Shown: piece by piece, positions 43,182 to 52,165 of the stretch
How the letters are laid out: each line of letters opens with the position of its first letter
Numbering within the stretch: the first letter of the stretch is position 1
NCBI RefSeq assembly: GCF_008704995.1
Contig: NZ_CP023747.1
Span: 124,001 to 188,000 of the forward strand
Length of the DNA: 64,000 nucleotides
From: Streptomyces nodosus
GTDB lineage: Bacteria; Actinomycetota; Actinomycetes; Streptomycetales; Streptomycetaceae
Reading direction: 5' to 3'
The notes under the pieces: model-generated
Databases searched by the model: none
Seen by the model: the letters and a program-made list of their open reading frames with translations, nothing else
What the model was told of the DNA's origin: nothing
Translations under genes and position numbers: made by a program

Positions 43182-44087
43182 TCAGGGCAGGGCGCCCGCG
43201 GGAGTACGCAAGGTGGATTGCAGGCGGGCGGCGTCCCTGCTGGGGGGCGCGCCGAACTGGCGGCGGTACTCGCGGCTGAACTGGGACGGGTTGTCGTAGC
43301 CGACGCGGTGGCCGACTGCGGTGATGTCGCCCGGGTGGGTGGCGAGCAGCAGCCGGGCCTCCTGGAGCCGGATCTGCTTCTGGAACTGGATGGGGCTCAT
43401 CGCGGTCACCGCCTGGAAGTTGCGGTAGAAGGCGGAGACGCTCATGCCGGACTGTCGTGCCACGTCCTCGACCCGGAAGGGCTGCGCATAGTGCTCGCGG
43501 ATCCAGCGCACGGCACGGGAGACATGACTGAGGCTGCTGTCGGCGAGACCGAGCTGGCGCACCGTCGCTCCCTGCTCGCTGGTGATCAGCCGCCACAGGA
43601 TCTCGCGTTTGAACAAGGGGGCGAGTACGGCGCGGTCGCGGGGTTCGTCGAGCAGGCGCAGCATCCGGACCACCGCGTCGAGCAGGGCAGGTGGGGCGTC
43701 ACTGACGGCGATCCCCGAGGGCGTGCCCCCACCGGCGCGGGGGGTGTCGCCGGGGCCTGCCTGGAGCAGCAGTTCGGCGACGGCGGACGGTTCCAGCGTG
43801 AGGCCGAATCCCAGCGCCGGCTCCTCGGCTTCGGCCTGGGTGAACTGCCCGGTCACCGGCAGGTCGACGGATGCGACCAGGTACTGCCCGGGCCCGTACT
43901 CGAAGACCCTCTCCCCCAGGGCGAGGCGTTTGGCTCCCTGGGCGATCACCGCGAGGACCGTGCCGGACATGGAAGGCGCCGGCGGATCGGGGCGGTCGAC
44001 CTTGGAGATGAGGACGCCGTCGATGGCGGTGGTCCAGTCGGGGCGGACGTGCCGGGCCAGCAGGGTGCGGAACTCGTCGAGGCTCAT
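43182..44087 (-). CDS. AraC-family regulator (AraC_N plus HTH_18)
   Basis: The 301-residue protein has an N-terminal cupin-like AraC_N domain (SGTVLAVIAQGAKRLALGER) and a C-terminal double HTH (FRVEDVARQSGMSVSAFYRN then ITAVGHRVGYDNPSQFSREY). ATG 44087 begins MSLDEFRTLLARHV. In this AraC_N subgroup, regulators are often next to SDR or aldo-keto reductase genes they control; the SDR at 42109 fits. It is divergent from the monooxygenase at 44231. Confidence 0.88.
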   Translation of the reverse strand: MSLDEFRTLLARHVRPDWTTAIDGVLISKVDRPDPPAPSMSGTVLAVIAQGAKRLALGERVFEYGPGQYLVASVDLPVTGQFTQAEAEEPALGFGLTLEPSAVAELLLQAGPGDTPRAGGGTPSGIAVSDAPPALLDAVVRMLRLLDEPRDRAVLAPLFKREILWRLITSEQGATVRQLGLADSSLSHVSRAVRWIREHYAQPFRVEDVARQSGMSVSAFYRNFQAVTAMSPIQFQKQIRLQEARLLLATHPGDITAVGHRVGYDNPSQFSREYRRQFGAPPSRDAARLQSTLRTPAGALP

Positions 44088-44230
44088 GCGTCCATTGCAC
44101 CACCATCCGCACGGTGACTCCCGTGTCGGCGAGGATCGTGCAAGCACAAGCGAGCATTATTCTAGCATCTGCACAGGTCAGAGGGCTTGAATGGGTCAAC
44201 GTCACTCCAGCAAACCGGATGAGGGAAACC

Positions 44231-44548
44231 ATGATGGCAAAGTACGGCTTCAGTGCGACCCTGACCGCCAGGCCCGGAATGGGTGATCAGCTCGTCGACC
44301 TGCTGCTGACCGGCCTGGACGAGGGCAGCCCCGGCGCGAGCGAACACTGCCTGGTCTACCTCGTCTCCCGCTCCGCCTCGGACCCCGACATCGTCCACGT
44401 CATCGAGGGCTGGACCAGCGAGGAGGACCACCACCGCGTCTTCGCCAGTGAGGCCGCCCAGGCCATCGTGACGAGGATCGATCCGCTGCTGGGCAAGGAC
44501 GCCGAGTACACCGACCACGTCCCGGTCCGCGGTAAGGCCGCCCTCTGA
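44231..44548 (+). CDS. Antibiotic-biosynthesis-type monooxygenase (ABM fold)
   Basis: The 105-residue protein starts MMAKYGFSATLTARPGMGDQ; LVYLVSRSASDPDIVHVIEG then WTSEEDHHRVFASEAAQAIV fits the ABM dimeric ferredoxin-like fold, where Trp and the following acidic residues line the pocket. Such enzymes oxidise quinols without a metal or flavin, or degrade haem in some branches. Start ATG 44231 has GAGG at 44221-44224; alternatives are 44219 and 44234. It is likely co-transcribed with the hydrolase 81 bp downstream. Confidence 0.85.
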   Translation: MMAKYGFSATLTARPGMGDQLVDLLLTGLDEGSPGASEHCLVYLVSRSASDPDIVHVIEGWTSEEDHHRVFASEAAQAIVTRIDPLLGKDAEYTDHVPVRGKAAL

Positions 44549-44629
44549 CCACAGCACACCCCCACCCCCGGCATCCTGCCGCTGCGGCCATGCGCCGTGA
44601 CGGCGCCGCCTCGCCGAAGGACAGCGAAA

Positions 44630-45610
44630 ATGACCCTGACACGACCCGCCCTCGACCCCGAACTGCGCGAGCTGCTTGCCGGCATGGCCCTCATGTCCCA
44701 GCTCAGCGCGGAAGTCCTTGTGCACCTGCGCCAGATCCCCTCGACGCCCGTCGACACCTTCCTCGCCGACCGGCACGTCGACCGACGCGAGGTCACCGTG
44801 CCCGCCCAGGACGGCACCCCCCTCCCCCTGTCGGTTTTCACCCCCGCGCACCCCGACCGCACCGATGGCGCCCCCTGCATCTACTGGATGCACGGCGGCG
44901 GGATGCTCATGGGCGACCGCTTCTCGCAGATCGACATCCCGCTGGAATGGCTCGAAGAGTTCGGCGCCGTCGTGGTCACCGTCGACTACCGGCTCGCGCC
45001 CGAGGCCACCGGCACCGCCCTGGTCGACGACTGCTACCAGGGGCTGCTCTGGATCGCCGAACACGCCGTCGAACTCGGCATCGACCCCACCCGGATCGTC
45101 GTCGCCGGCGCCAGCGCGGGCGGCGGCCTCGCCGCCGGAGTCACCCTGCTGGCCCGCGACCTCGGCACCCCGGCGATCGCCGCACAGATGCTCGTCTGCC
45201 CGATGCTCGACCACCGCAACACCACCACTTCCAGCCGCCAGTACTCCGGCGAGCCGTGCGTGTGGACCCGCGAGATGAACGCGTTCGCATGGCACGCCGT
45301 GCTTGGCGACCTCACCGACGACGAGGTGTCCGCCTACGTCTCGCCCGCCGTCGCAGACGACCTCTCCGGCCTGCCGACCACCTACATCGACACCGGCTCC
45401 GCCGAGGTCTTCCGCGACGAGGACACCGACTACGCCACCCGTATCTGGGCGGCCGGCGGCCAAGCCGAACTCCATGTCTGGGCGGGCGGCTTCCACGGGT
45501 TCGACGCGCTCTACCCGCAGGCGAAGATCTCGGCCACAGCACGCCGGACCCGCACCGACTGGCTCGCCCGCACCCTCCAGCCCCACACACGGTCTCGAGA
45601 AGCCCTCTGA
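44630..45610 (+). CDS. Alpha/beta-hydrolase of the hormone-sensitive lipase family
   Basis: The 326-residue protein has the oxyanion motif HGGGM (CIYWMHGGGMLMGD), nucleophile elbow GASAGG, Asp near DTGSAEVFRDED and His in GGFHGFD. These are features of the HSL esterase class. A cytoplasmic ester hydrolase is the probable activity; the substrate is unknown. ATG 44630 is chosen over upstream in-frame starts because the HSL fold begins within the first 20 residues. The 71 bp after it are the left flank of a transposase fragment. Confidence 0.88.
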   Translation: MTLTRPALDPELRELLAGMALMSQLSAEVLVHLRQIPSTPVDTFLADRHVDRREVTVPAQDGTPLPLSVFTPAHPDRTDGAPCIYWMHGGGMLMGDRFSQIDIPLEWLEEFGAVVVTVDYRLAPEATGTALVDDCYQGLLWIAEHAVELGIDPTRIVVAGASAGGGLAAGVTLLARDLGTPAIAAQMLVCPMLDHRNTTTSSRQYSGEPCVWTREMNAFAWHAVLGDLTDDEVSAYVSPAVADDLSGLPTTYIDTGSAEVFRDEDTDYATRIWAAGGQAELHVWAGGFHGFDALYPQAKISATARRTRTDWLARTLQPHTRSREAL

Positions 45611-45681
45611 CAAGTTGGTGCGTGATAGCGGGTTGGGGTTGGGTGTTTGTTGGTGGGTGGCATGATCCCGGCGTGGCGATC

Positions 45682-46025
45682 ATGGTCAATCGGGCGATTC
45701 TCGCGCACCGGCCGTTCACGGGAATCTCGCGGCGTCATCTGGCCCGTCTGATCGAGGAGTTGGCTGTACCGTGGCGGGTCGGCGTCGAAGGCCGCCGCCA
45801 TGCGGCACGTGGTGGGACCAGGAAGCGGGCCGAGGGTGCGGGCGCCCGCCATCAACTTGTCTTCGTCGACCGGCTGGTGGCCACACTGATCCACCTGCGG
45901 CATGACCTGCCGCGCTCGGTGCTGGGACTGCTGTTCGGTGTCGACCGCTCCACCGTCACCTGCGCGATCGGAGAGGTACGCAGGCTCCTGGCCGAGCAAG
46001 GATGCGCGGTCCCCGAGCGTCCGGG
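45682..46025 (+). pseudogene. Transposase N-terminal fragment (IS5-like, HARBI1-type layout)
   Basis: ATG 45682 begins MVNRAILAHRPFTGISRRHL, then VEGRRHAARGGTRKRAEGAG, HQLVFVDRLVATLIHLRHDL and LLFGVDRSTVTCAIGEVRRL. These are the N-terminal HTH blocks of an actinobacterial IS5-group transposase. The frame enters the truncated SnoaL gene on the other strand near 46025, and no catalytic domain is left. Confidence 0.72.
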
Positions 46026-46318
46026 GCGTACTCCAGGACCACCACGGCAGTCCTGGGGTCGCGGTGGACGCGGAGATTGTCCGCGCTGCGCAGCTTCATG
46101 TAGTCGCCGTAGCCGCTGTAGAGGTCGATGATCTGCCGCCGCCCCTCGACCCGCCCCGGGTACCCCGGCACGGAGATCACGTACTCGAAGACGACGTCCT
46201 CGGCAAGGAGATCGAAGTAGTCCTCCCCGTCGACCAGCCCGTCCAGGCCCTCCTTGACGATGCGGAAGAACGGGCTGTTCGCCCCGAAGGAAGCGTTGTC
46301 GCCAACGGTCTTGCTCAT
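46026..46318 (-). pseudogene. SnoaL-like protein truncated by a transposase fragment
   Basis: ATG 46318 begins MSKTVGDNASFGANSPFFRI, then EDYFDLLAEDVVFEYVISVP, VEGRRQIIDLYSGYGDYMKL, ending VVVLEYA where the transposase fragment starts. The SnoaL fold usually needs about 40 more residues, so the C-terminal strand is missing. The ATG overlaps the stop of the NmrA gene (ATGA), showing an original operon. Confidence 0.75.
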
Positions 46319-47163
46319 GACGCCTCCAGCGCCCAGGCGCGGGCGTTGCGCTCGGCGAACTCGCGGAAAGTGGTGGCCGGGCGACCGGTGACCTTTTCGA
46401 TGTCGCCGGTGGGCGTGGCGCCGTCGCCGGTGATGATGGCGTCGGTGAGCCAGCGCAGCATCACCGCGTAGTCGGCGGGCACGCCTGCCGCGAGCGCGCC
46501 GCTGATCCACGCTTCCTGGTCGATGTCGTTGTAGAAGACGGGGCGGCCGCTCACCGATGCGATGGTGTCCGCTGTATCCCGGAAGGTGAGGGCCTGCGGG
46601 CCGGCGAGCGAGTAGGTGGCCCCAGCGTGGGTCTTGGGATGCATCAGCGTCTCGGCCGCGACCGCCGCGATGTCCTGCGCATCGACGAATGCCTCCCTGC
46701 CGCCGTTGCTCGGGGCTGTGATCAACGAGTCGATGACCGGGAGGTGGTCGTCGGCGAAGTTCTGCATCACCCACGCGGGGCGCAGAACGGAATACGTCAT
46801 GGCGCGTCGGGAGGCGAGGTCGGCCTCGACGGCCGCGATGTCGATCTCCCGCGGCGCCTGGTCGGCGTTATAGGTGCTCAGGAAGGTGACGTGGCGCACG
46901 CCGGCCGTCTCGGCGAGGTCAAAGAAGGCGGCGACCTGGCTTGCGTACCTGATGCGCATGACCGGTGTCACAAGGTAGAGGCGGTCGACTCCGGCCAGGG
47001 CGTCTGGGTGTGTGGCCGGGTCGTCCCAGTCGAACCGGACGTCGGCTCCGCGGCGCGAGGCGGTACGCGGGGTGATTCCTCGGCGAGCGAGTGCGCCGGC
47101 CAGCAGCGAGCCGGTCCGGCCGGTGCCGCCCAGGACGAGTGCGGTAGGTGCTTCCTTGTTCAT
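46315..47163 (-). CDS. NmrA-like NAD(P)-binding protein
   Basis: The 282-residue protein has the Rossmann motif LVLGGTGRTGSLLA, then ADVRFDWDDPATHPDALAGV and a YLVTP strand, followed by FLSTYNAD. NmrA/YwnB-like proteins act as redox sensors or quinone reductases. It is coupled to the SnoaL gene and divergent from the AraC regulator at 47258 with a 94-bp intergenic region, so it is probably under its control. Confidence 0.88.
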   Translation of the reverse strand: MNKEAPTALVLGGTGRTGSLLAGALARRGITPRTASRRGADVRFDWDDPATHPDALAGVDRLYLVTPVMRIRYASQVAAFFDLAETAGVRHVTFLSTYNADQAPREIDIAAVEADLASRRAMTYSVLRPAWVMQNFADDHLPVIDSLITAPSNGGREAFVDAQDIAAVAAETLMHPKTHAGATYSLAGPQALTFRDTADTIASVSGRPVFYNDIDQEAWISGALAAGVPADYAVMLRWLTDAIITGDGATPTGDIEKVTGRPATTFREFAERNARAWALEAS

Positions 47164-47257
47164 GGCTCCATGATCGAAGCCAGAGTCGAGACGATCCATG
47201 TGTGCATCACTCGATTTTTTACGCAAGGCTCTCGCCCTGGCGCTCACCTGACCAACC

Positions 47258-48097
47258 ATGATCTTCATGGACTTGCTGTCTGATCATCTGGTGCGGGCGC
47301 GCGCCACCGGCGCGGTGTTCGCGCGGACGGTCGCCGAACCACCGTGGGGACTTCGGCTGGGCGGCTCCATCCAACTCGCCGTGCACACCGTCGTATGCGG
47401 ACGTGCCTACCTCTGGCTGGACACCCCCGGCCGGCCGGTGGAGCTCACACCGGGAACCGTTGCGCTGGTACGCGGCGGGCCGAACCACTACATCGGGCAC
47501 GAGCCGGGGGCCGACTGCCTGGAACCGGAGGAGTTTCGGGCACGCCACACCCAGGCGGGCCCCGGCGACGATCCCCTGCGGGAGGTGATCACCCTGCTGT
47601 CTCGCGAGCTGGTCCAGACCGAACCCGCCCAGCAGATCGTGCTGGACCGCCTCCTGGACCTGCTGCTCGTGCTCGCCATCCGCAGGGACTTCCGCCGCAG
47701 CAGTACCGCACCGTGCTGGTACCGGGCCTCCGCGGACCCCCGATTCGGCGCCGCGCTGCACGCCATCCACGAAAACGCCGCCCACCCATGGACGGTCCCC
47801 GAACTCGCCGCGATCAGCGGACTGTCCCGCGCCGCATTCGCACGGCTGTTCAGGGAGGCACTCGGCCAAGCCCCCATGCAGTACCTGACCGAATGGCGCA
47901 TGACCCTCGCCCGCGACCACCTGCGAACCGACGATCGCACCCTCGCCCAGATCGCCGACGCCGTCGGCTACGGCTCACCCTTCGCGTTCGCGGCCGCCTT
48001 CCGCCGCCACCACGGACAGCCGCCAGGAACCTGGCGCCAGCAGGAACGAACAGCAGCAGACACACCACCGCTCACCACCACACACCCCGGCTCGTGA
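47258..48097 (+). CDS. AraC-family regulator with cupin-type sensor
   Basis: The 279-residue protein has an N-terminal cupin_6 sensor (PPWGLRLGGSIQLAVHTVVC, LTPGTVALVRGGPNHYIG) and a C-terminal AraC HTH pair (WTVPELAAISGLSRAAFARL then RTLAQIADAVGYGSPFAFAA). ATG 47258 (alternative 47267) is divergent from the NmrA gene it probably controls. Between its stop and 48374 there is no clear gene; a charged coil-like stretch on the plus strand (DELDEVRDKVREAEG) is broken by a frameshift. Confidence 0.88.
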   Translation: MIFMDLLSDHLVRARATGAVFARTVAEPPWGLRLGGSIQLAVHTVVCGRAYLWLDTPGRPVELTPGTVALVRGGPNHYIGHEPGADCLEPEEFRARHTQAGPGDDPLREVITLLSRELVQTEPAQQIVLDRLLDLLLVLAIRRDFRRSSTAPCWYRASADPRFGAALHAIHENAAHPWTVPELAAISGLSRAAFARLFREALGQAPMQYLTEWRMTLARDHLRTDDRTLAQIADAVGYGSPFAFAAAFRRHHGQPPGTWRQQERTAADTPPLTTTHPGS

Positions 48098-48374
48098 GGC
48101 ACTTCATACGCGACACGCGGGACGCCGAGGTCCGGGTGGCCGCCGTCGAGAAGAGCGCCGCCCAGCTCCGGGACGGCTGGACACCGAGCTGCGGGACGAA
48201 CTGGACGAGGTCCGAGACAAGGTCCGCGAGGCGGAGGGCGGGCCCGTACGGCGGAGGAGGGAACGCCCGAGGCAGGAAGTAGCAGGACTCCCCTGCCAGT
48301 CGCCAATTGACGACTGGCCCCCGTACTGCAGAATGGGCCCACATGAGGGTCCATTTCTAGCGCCGGGTCAGGCG

Positions 48375-49145
48375 TCAGCCAGCCGCCATGCCCGCGTCGA
48401 CCGGCAGGGCGTGCCCGGTGACGTGCTTCGACACGTCGGAGGCCAGGTAGAGGAACGTGTGGGCGATGTCCTCGGGGTTGATCAGCACACCGGTCGGGTG
48501 CAGCGTGGCCGCCTCCGCTTCGGTGAACATGCCGGCCTTGATCGCCTGGTCGAGCAGGGCGGTGCGGACGACACCCGGGCACACGGCGTTGATGCGGATG
48601 CTCTGCTTGACGTACTCGATGGCCGCCGTGCGCGTCAGCGCGACCACGCCCCCCTTCGCCGCCGAGTAGTCGGCGATGCCCAGCGGCAGGCCGACCATCC
48701 CGGCGATGGAGGCCATGTTCACGATCGTGCCCCCGCCCTGGGCCAGCATCTGGGTGATCTCGGCCTTCATGGACAGCCAGACGCCCTTGAGGTTCACCGA
48801 AACCAGCCTGTCCCAGGTCTCTTCGGTGAGCTCGTGCAGCGGCGCGCCGCCCTGTTCCTCGATGCCCGCATTGTTGATCGCGACGTCCAGCCTGCCGTAC
48901 GCGGCAACGGTCGCCCGGACCGCCGCCTCAAGGTCGGCCGCCGAGGTGACATCGGCCCGAACGAACTGTGCCTTCCCGCCGCCCTTGGTGATGGTGGCGG
49001 CCGTCTCCTTCCCGCCGTCCTCGTTGATGTCGGCGACGACGACCTTCGCCCCCTGCGCGGCGAACAACTGCGCGATCGCGGCGCCGATGCCCTGCGCCGC
49101 GCCGGTGATGAGCGCGCTCTTGCCCGCCAGTAATGAATCCACCAT
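48375..49145 (-). CDS. Short-chain dehydrogenase (FabG-like)
   Basis: The 256-residue protein has cofactor motif TGAAQGIG, Asp in VVVADINEDGG suggesting NAD(H), NNAG, catalytic Ser in NMASIAG and YSAAK. It ends in the oligomerisation helix and DVSKHVTGHALPVDAGMAAG. It begins at ATG 49145. It is a classical SDR of unknown substrate. Confidence 0.9.
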   Translation of the reverse strand: MVDSLLAGKSALITGAAQGIGAAIAQLFAAQGAKVVVADINEDGGKETAATITKGGGKAQFVRADVTSAADLEAAVRATVAAYGRLDVAINNAGIEEQGGAPLHELTEETWDRLVSVNLKGVWLSMKAEITQMLAQGGGTIVNMASIAGMVGLPLGIADYSAAKGGVVALTRTAAIEYVKQSIRINAVCPGVVRTALLDQAIKAGMFTEAEAATLHPTGVLINPEDIAHTFLYLASDVSKHVTGHALPVDAGMAAG

Positions 49146-49326
49146 GTGCCTTTCCCCTCCTTGTCGGGGATGAGGGGTACCTTGCACACCCCTCTGGAAG
49201 AGAGAGATTCCGGTCATCGAACCGGACGCGCCGCCGGCCGGGGGCGCGTATCCACGAAGGTAACCCCGCCACTGACAGTCCTGTGTCACCAAGCTCGGTC
49301 CGTGTCAACAGGGTTGGGGCTTTCGG

Positions 49327-49517
49327 TCAAGTCACCCCAGACCAGGTCGGGCCAGGAGGTGACAGCCACGCCGGGTAGAGCGTGAACGTCTCCCCGCGCT
49401 GAGTACGCACCACAGTGAAGTGGCGCCGGTCGAGCGTGGCGACGCGCAGCGTCTTGACCCGCTCGGCGACCGCGACAACCGAGGCGGCGGTGGCGCCCGG
49501 CGGCAGACTTGCGAATT
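49327..49517 (-). pseudogene. PIN-domain (VapC-like) C-terminal remnant
   Basis: The minus strand reads ASLPPGATAASVVAVAERVK, then TLRVATLDRRHFTVVRTQRG and ETFTLYPAW. The ATLDRRHFTVVR block is the C-terminal signature of actinobacterial PIN ribonuclease toxins. The catalytic N-terminal Asp region is missing or in another frame, and no antitoxin is adjacent. The rest of 49146-50004 has no gene that I can support. Confidence 0.55.
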
Positions 49518-50004
49518 GGCGGACCAGTTCCGTCCAGCATCAGGGCCGTGACCGGGCCGAACCCTCCGGCTGCCAGATCCTTGCATGCGCGCACAAGCTG
49601 CGCCGGCACGGGAGTACCCCTGCCGGCGCCGGAAACATTGCAGGCCGGCCCAACTCGGTTTTTCCGCGGCCACGTTCGGGCGAGCGGCGGGGTGCCGAGC
49701 GCTGCGCCGGCACCCTGCCCCGTCGACTCGGCTCCGGCGGGGCCGACCCGGAGCAGCCGGGCTCCCCGCTGCTCCCATGCATCGCCGAGGCTTGTCCGCC
49801 CAGCCGCCTTGCGTGGCGATGCCCGCGCGCTTGGAGTCGGCAGCCGCGGCCCGGCGTGGCGTACGCGGAGTCGGCGGAAGGCTCCAGGACCGGGAAGCGG
49901 CCATCCCCCGCGGCCCGAGGACGCGCGAAGGGACCGGCACCGCGCCCACCCCCGCTCTGGCTCGATCAGTGGGGATGCGATGAAGAGGTTGGACAGGCCC
50001 AAGG

Positions 50005-50748
50005 TCAGGAGTTCGTCGCGCCGAATCTCTCGTGCCGGTCACCGATGGGCAGGCCCGCCAGCAGAGCGCGCCGACTGGCCCTGACATGCTCACGCATCAC
50101 ATGCTCGGCGCTGTCGCCGTCCTTCGCCAGGATCAGCTCCAGGACGACGTGGTGCTCGCGGTCGGACTGGGTGGCGCGGCCCGGCTGGCTCAGCGAGGTG
50201 TTCACCAGCCGGGAGTACGCCAACTGATTCATCAACATCCGGTAGTGGGCCTGCAACTTGGTGTTGTCGGCGCCGGCTACGAGCAGGTCGTGGAACTCAT
50301 GGACCAACTCTGCGTACCGCTCTCGGTCGTCCCGCTCCACCGCTTCATCGGCCTCGCGCAGGTTCCGTTCGAGCGAGTCGATCTCCGGGACACGGCCGCG
50401 CTGGGCGAGGAGGCGGGCGGCCGCGCCCTCGAGGAGTTCCTTCATCTCGAAGAGTTCCGTGATCTCACGGCGGGAGGGGATGGTGACGAACGTCCCGACG
50501 CGGGGCCGGATCTCGACCAGCCCTTCGGTCTGCAACTGTTTGAGGGCTTCGCGCACAGGCGTACGACTCACGCCGAACTCGTCCGCGAGGGCGAGCTCCG
50601 AGAGCGGAGCTCCGGGTTCGATGTCGCCCTTGATGATACGCCTGCGCATTTCGGCGATCACCGTGGCCTGCATCGATCCGTTCTTCGGTTCGCTCTTCGC
50701 GCGATTCACCGAGTACTCCTCCATCTCCCGTGCCGCCCGCTGGATCAT
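50005..50748 (-). CDS. GntR-family regulator, FadR/FCD subgroup
   Basis: The 247-residue protein has an N-terminal winged HTH (MRRRIIKGDIEPGAPLSELA, DEFGVSRTPVREALKQLQTE then GLVEIRPRVGTFV) and a helical FCD ligand domain with DDRERYAELVHEFHDLLVAG and the metal-ligand His in DREHHVVLELILAKD. ATG 50748 overlaps the flavin reductase stop, so the regulator is co-transcribed with it. It is the obvious local regulator of the catabolic locus, with a metabolite as inducer. Confidence 0.9.
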   Translation of the reverse strand: MIQRAAREMEEYSVNRAKSEPKNGSMQATVIAEMRRRIIKGDIEPGAPLSELALADEFGVSRTPVREALKQLQTEGLVEIRPRVGTFVTIPSRREITELFEMKELLEGAAARLLAQRGRVPEIDSLERNLREADEAVERDDRERYAELVHEFHDLLVAGADNTKLQAHYRMLMNQLAYSRLVNTSLSQPGRATQSDREHHVVLELILAKDGDSAEHVMREHVRASRRALLAGLPIGDRHERFGATNS

Positions 50749-51248
50749 CCCAGAGACGTGAGGGCGCCGCCGTCGAAGAACTTGCCCGCGCTGTAGACCA
50801 TAGGATGCCGTTCGGCGACCGCAGCGTGGACTACTCGGCAGATGAAAATGGTGTGGGTGCTGGCCTGGAGCCGCTCACGGATCTGCACCTCCATCTGCAC
50901 GCTGCTCCGAGCGATCAGCGGGCTGCCGAACGGTCCGCTCTCCCAGTCGAGTTCCTTGAACTTGTCAGCGGCTTTGCTTGCGAACGTGCCGACGACGTCG
51001 AGTTGGTCGGTGGACAGGATGTTGATCGCAAGGTGGTCCGCCCGGTACAGACAGTCATGGGTGTGCGAGGTGCGCTGGACGCACACCATGACGGTGGGCG
51101 GGTCGAGCGAGATGCTCGAGAACGCGTTGACGGCCAGCCCTTTGGGGGTCTCTTCATCCATCGCGGTCACAACCGTGACACCGGTGACGAACTGCCGGTT
51201 GACCCGCTTCATCACGTCGATGTCGGGAGTCGAGGCGAGCGCGGCCAT
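50745..51248 (-). CDS. Flavin reductase (RutF/HpaC-type)
   Basis: The 167-residue protein has FVTGVTVVTAMDEETPKGLA, VNAFSSISLDPPTVMVCVQR, LAINILSTDQL and a C-terminal GKFFDGGALTSLG, typical of FMN-binding split-barrel flavin reductases that supply reduced flavin to a separate monooxygenase. Start ATG 51248 has AAGGAG 8 nt upstream. It pairs logically with the luciferase-like monooxygenase at 55841. Confidence 0.9.
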   Translation of the reverse strand: MAALASTPDIDVMKRVNRQFVTGVTVVTAMDEETPKGLAVNAFSSISLDPPTVMVCVQRTSHTHDCLYRADHLAINILSTDQLDVVGTFASKAADKFKELDWESGPFGSPLIARSSVQMEVQIRERLQASTHTIFICRVVHAAVAERHPMVYSAGKFFDGGALTSLG

Positions 51249-51274
51249 GGAAGGGCTCCTTGTCATCTTGATCG

Positions 51275-51700
51275 TCAGTCCTGTCCCACGCTGATGATGC
51301 CTAGCGCCGAGAGCAGCGACCGGGGGTCCCACGTCACGTGCTCCTCGACGACCCGGTCCGACTCGAAGCGGGCGAACGTGGCACCGCTGACTTCGACGCG
51401 CCGCTTGGTGGGCGGTACACCGAGGAACGAGTTCACGTGGGTTCCGCTGCTGTGCCAGCGGACCGCGGCCCTGTCGCCTTCGACCACGATGTCGTCGATG
51501 GTGGTGGTCAGGTCCGGGAAAGCCGCTCGGGTGGAGAGGATGGCCGCCTTGAAGGCGTCCAGGTTCTGCGGGTGCGGGTCCGTCCCGTGGCGCAGGTAAG
51601 CCCGGCTCAGCAACGCGTCGAGGGCATCGACGTCGCCCTGCCCCCAGGCCTCGGCCCATACCTTCTCGATGAGATCTCGCCGGGCGTCACCGTGCGTCAT
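51275..51700 (-). CDS. SnoaL/NTF2-like protein
   Basis: The 141-residue protein has VWAEAWGQGDVDALDALLSR, TRAAFPDLTTTIDDIVVEGD, VRWHSSGTHVNSFLGVPPTK and RFESDRVVEEHVTWD, the ester-cyclase type SnoaL fold, used as cyclase, hydratase or isomerase. AGGAG sits upstream of ATG 51700. It is the first gene of the minus-strand operon with flavin reductase and GntR. Confidence 0.85.
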   Translation of the reverse strand: MTHGDARRDLIEKVWAEAWGQGDVDALDALLSRAYLRHGTDPHPQNLDAFKAAILSTRAAFPDLTTTIDDIVVEGDRAAVRWHSSGTHVNSFLGVPPTKRRVEVSGATFARFESDRVVEEHVTWDPRSLLSALGIISVGQD

Positions 51701-52165
51701 CTCTTCTCCTTTCACTGTGATGACCTTCGGGGTGCGGTCGGCCCGCCGGCAGAGGCGGGGCGCCCGCGCGCTGCTGGAGATGCCGAGCGGGCGGAGGAAG
51801 CGGAACCGTGCTTGTCCCCTCGGCCGCGGCCTGCGGTAGTGCCGTTCCTGGTGGTTCTTCTCTGCTTCCCGATGGCTACGCGGGCGCCTTTTCCGCACCC
51901 GTTCAAAGGCGAACGGACACGAAGCCCCCTGCGCCCACCGGGCTGACGCCAGGCGGCATTGGCATACAAGAAGCAGTAAGGCATGTTCCAGATGGAGCGT
52001 CAAGAGGCCGGAGGCATCGGATCGCCGCGCAACCCCACCAGTCGCCAAAACAGGCAGTTCAGATGCGGTCTCATGACTGCCGGCGTAAGGATCTGGAAGG
52101 CACGCGAAGACCGTTTGACCGAGACCCTTGACCGGCCTGAGAGTGGGTGCTTATGGTCCTGTGCC
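51701..52165. promoter_or_regulatory. Divergent control region of the catabolic locus
   Basis: The 465-bp region lies between the two divergent operons, without a credible gene. A plausible sigma-70 promoter for the plus-strand operon is TTGACC (52128-52133), 18 bp, TATGGT (52152-52157), placing transcription a few bases before ATG 52166. A GntR operator is expected here but I could not identify a convincing palindrome. Confidence 0.5.

Noticed and set aside
44590..46131. 513-codon plus-strand ORF spanning hydrolase and transposase fragment
   Set aside because: It is the wrong frame through the HSL hydrolase joined by chance to the transposase fragment; only the part from 45682 is meaningful.
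48098..48374. Small coiled-coil gene after the AraC regulator
   Set aside because: The charged DELDEVRDKVREAEG stretch is interrupted by a frameshift and lacks a family; not enough to annotate.
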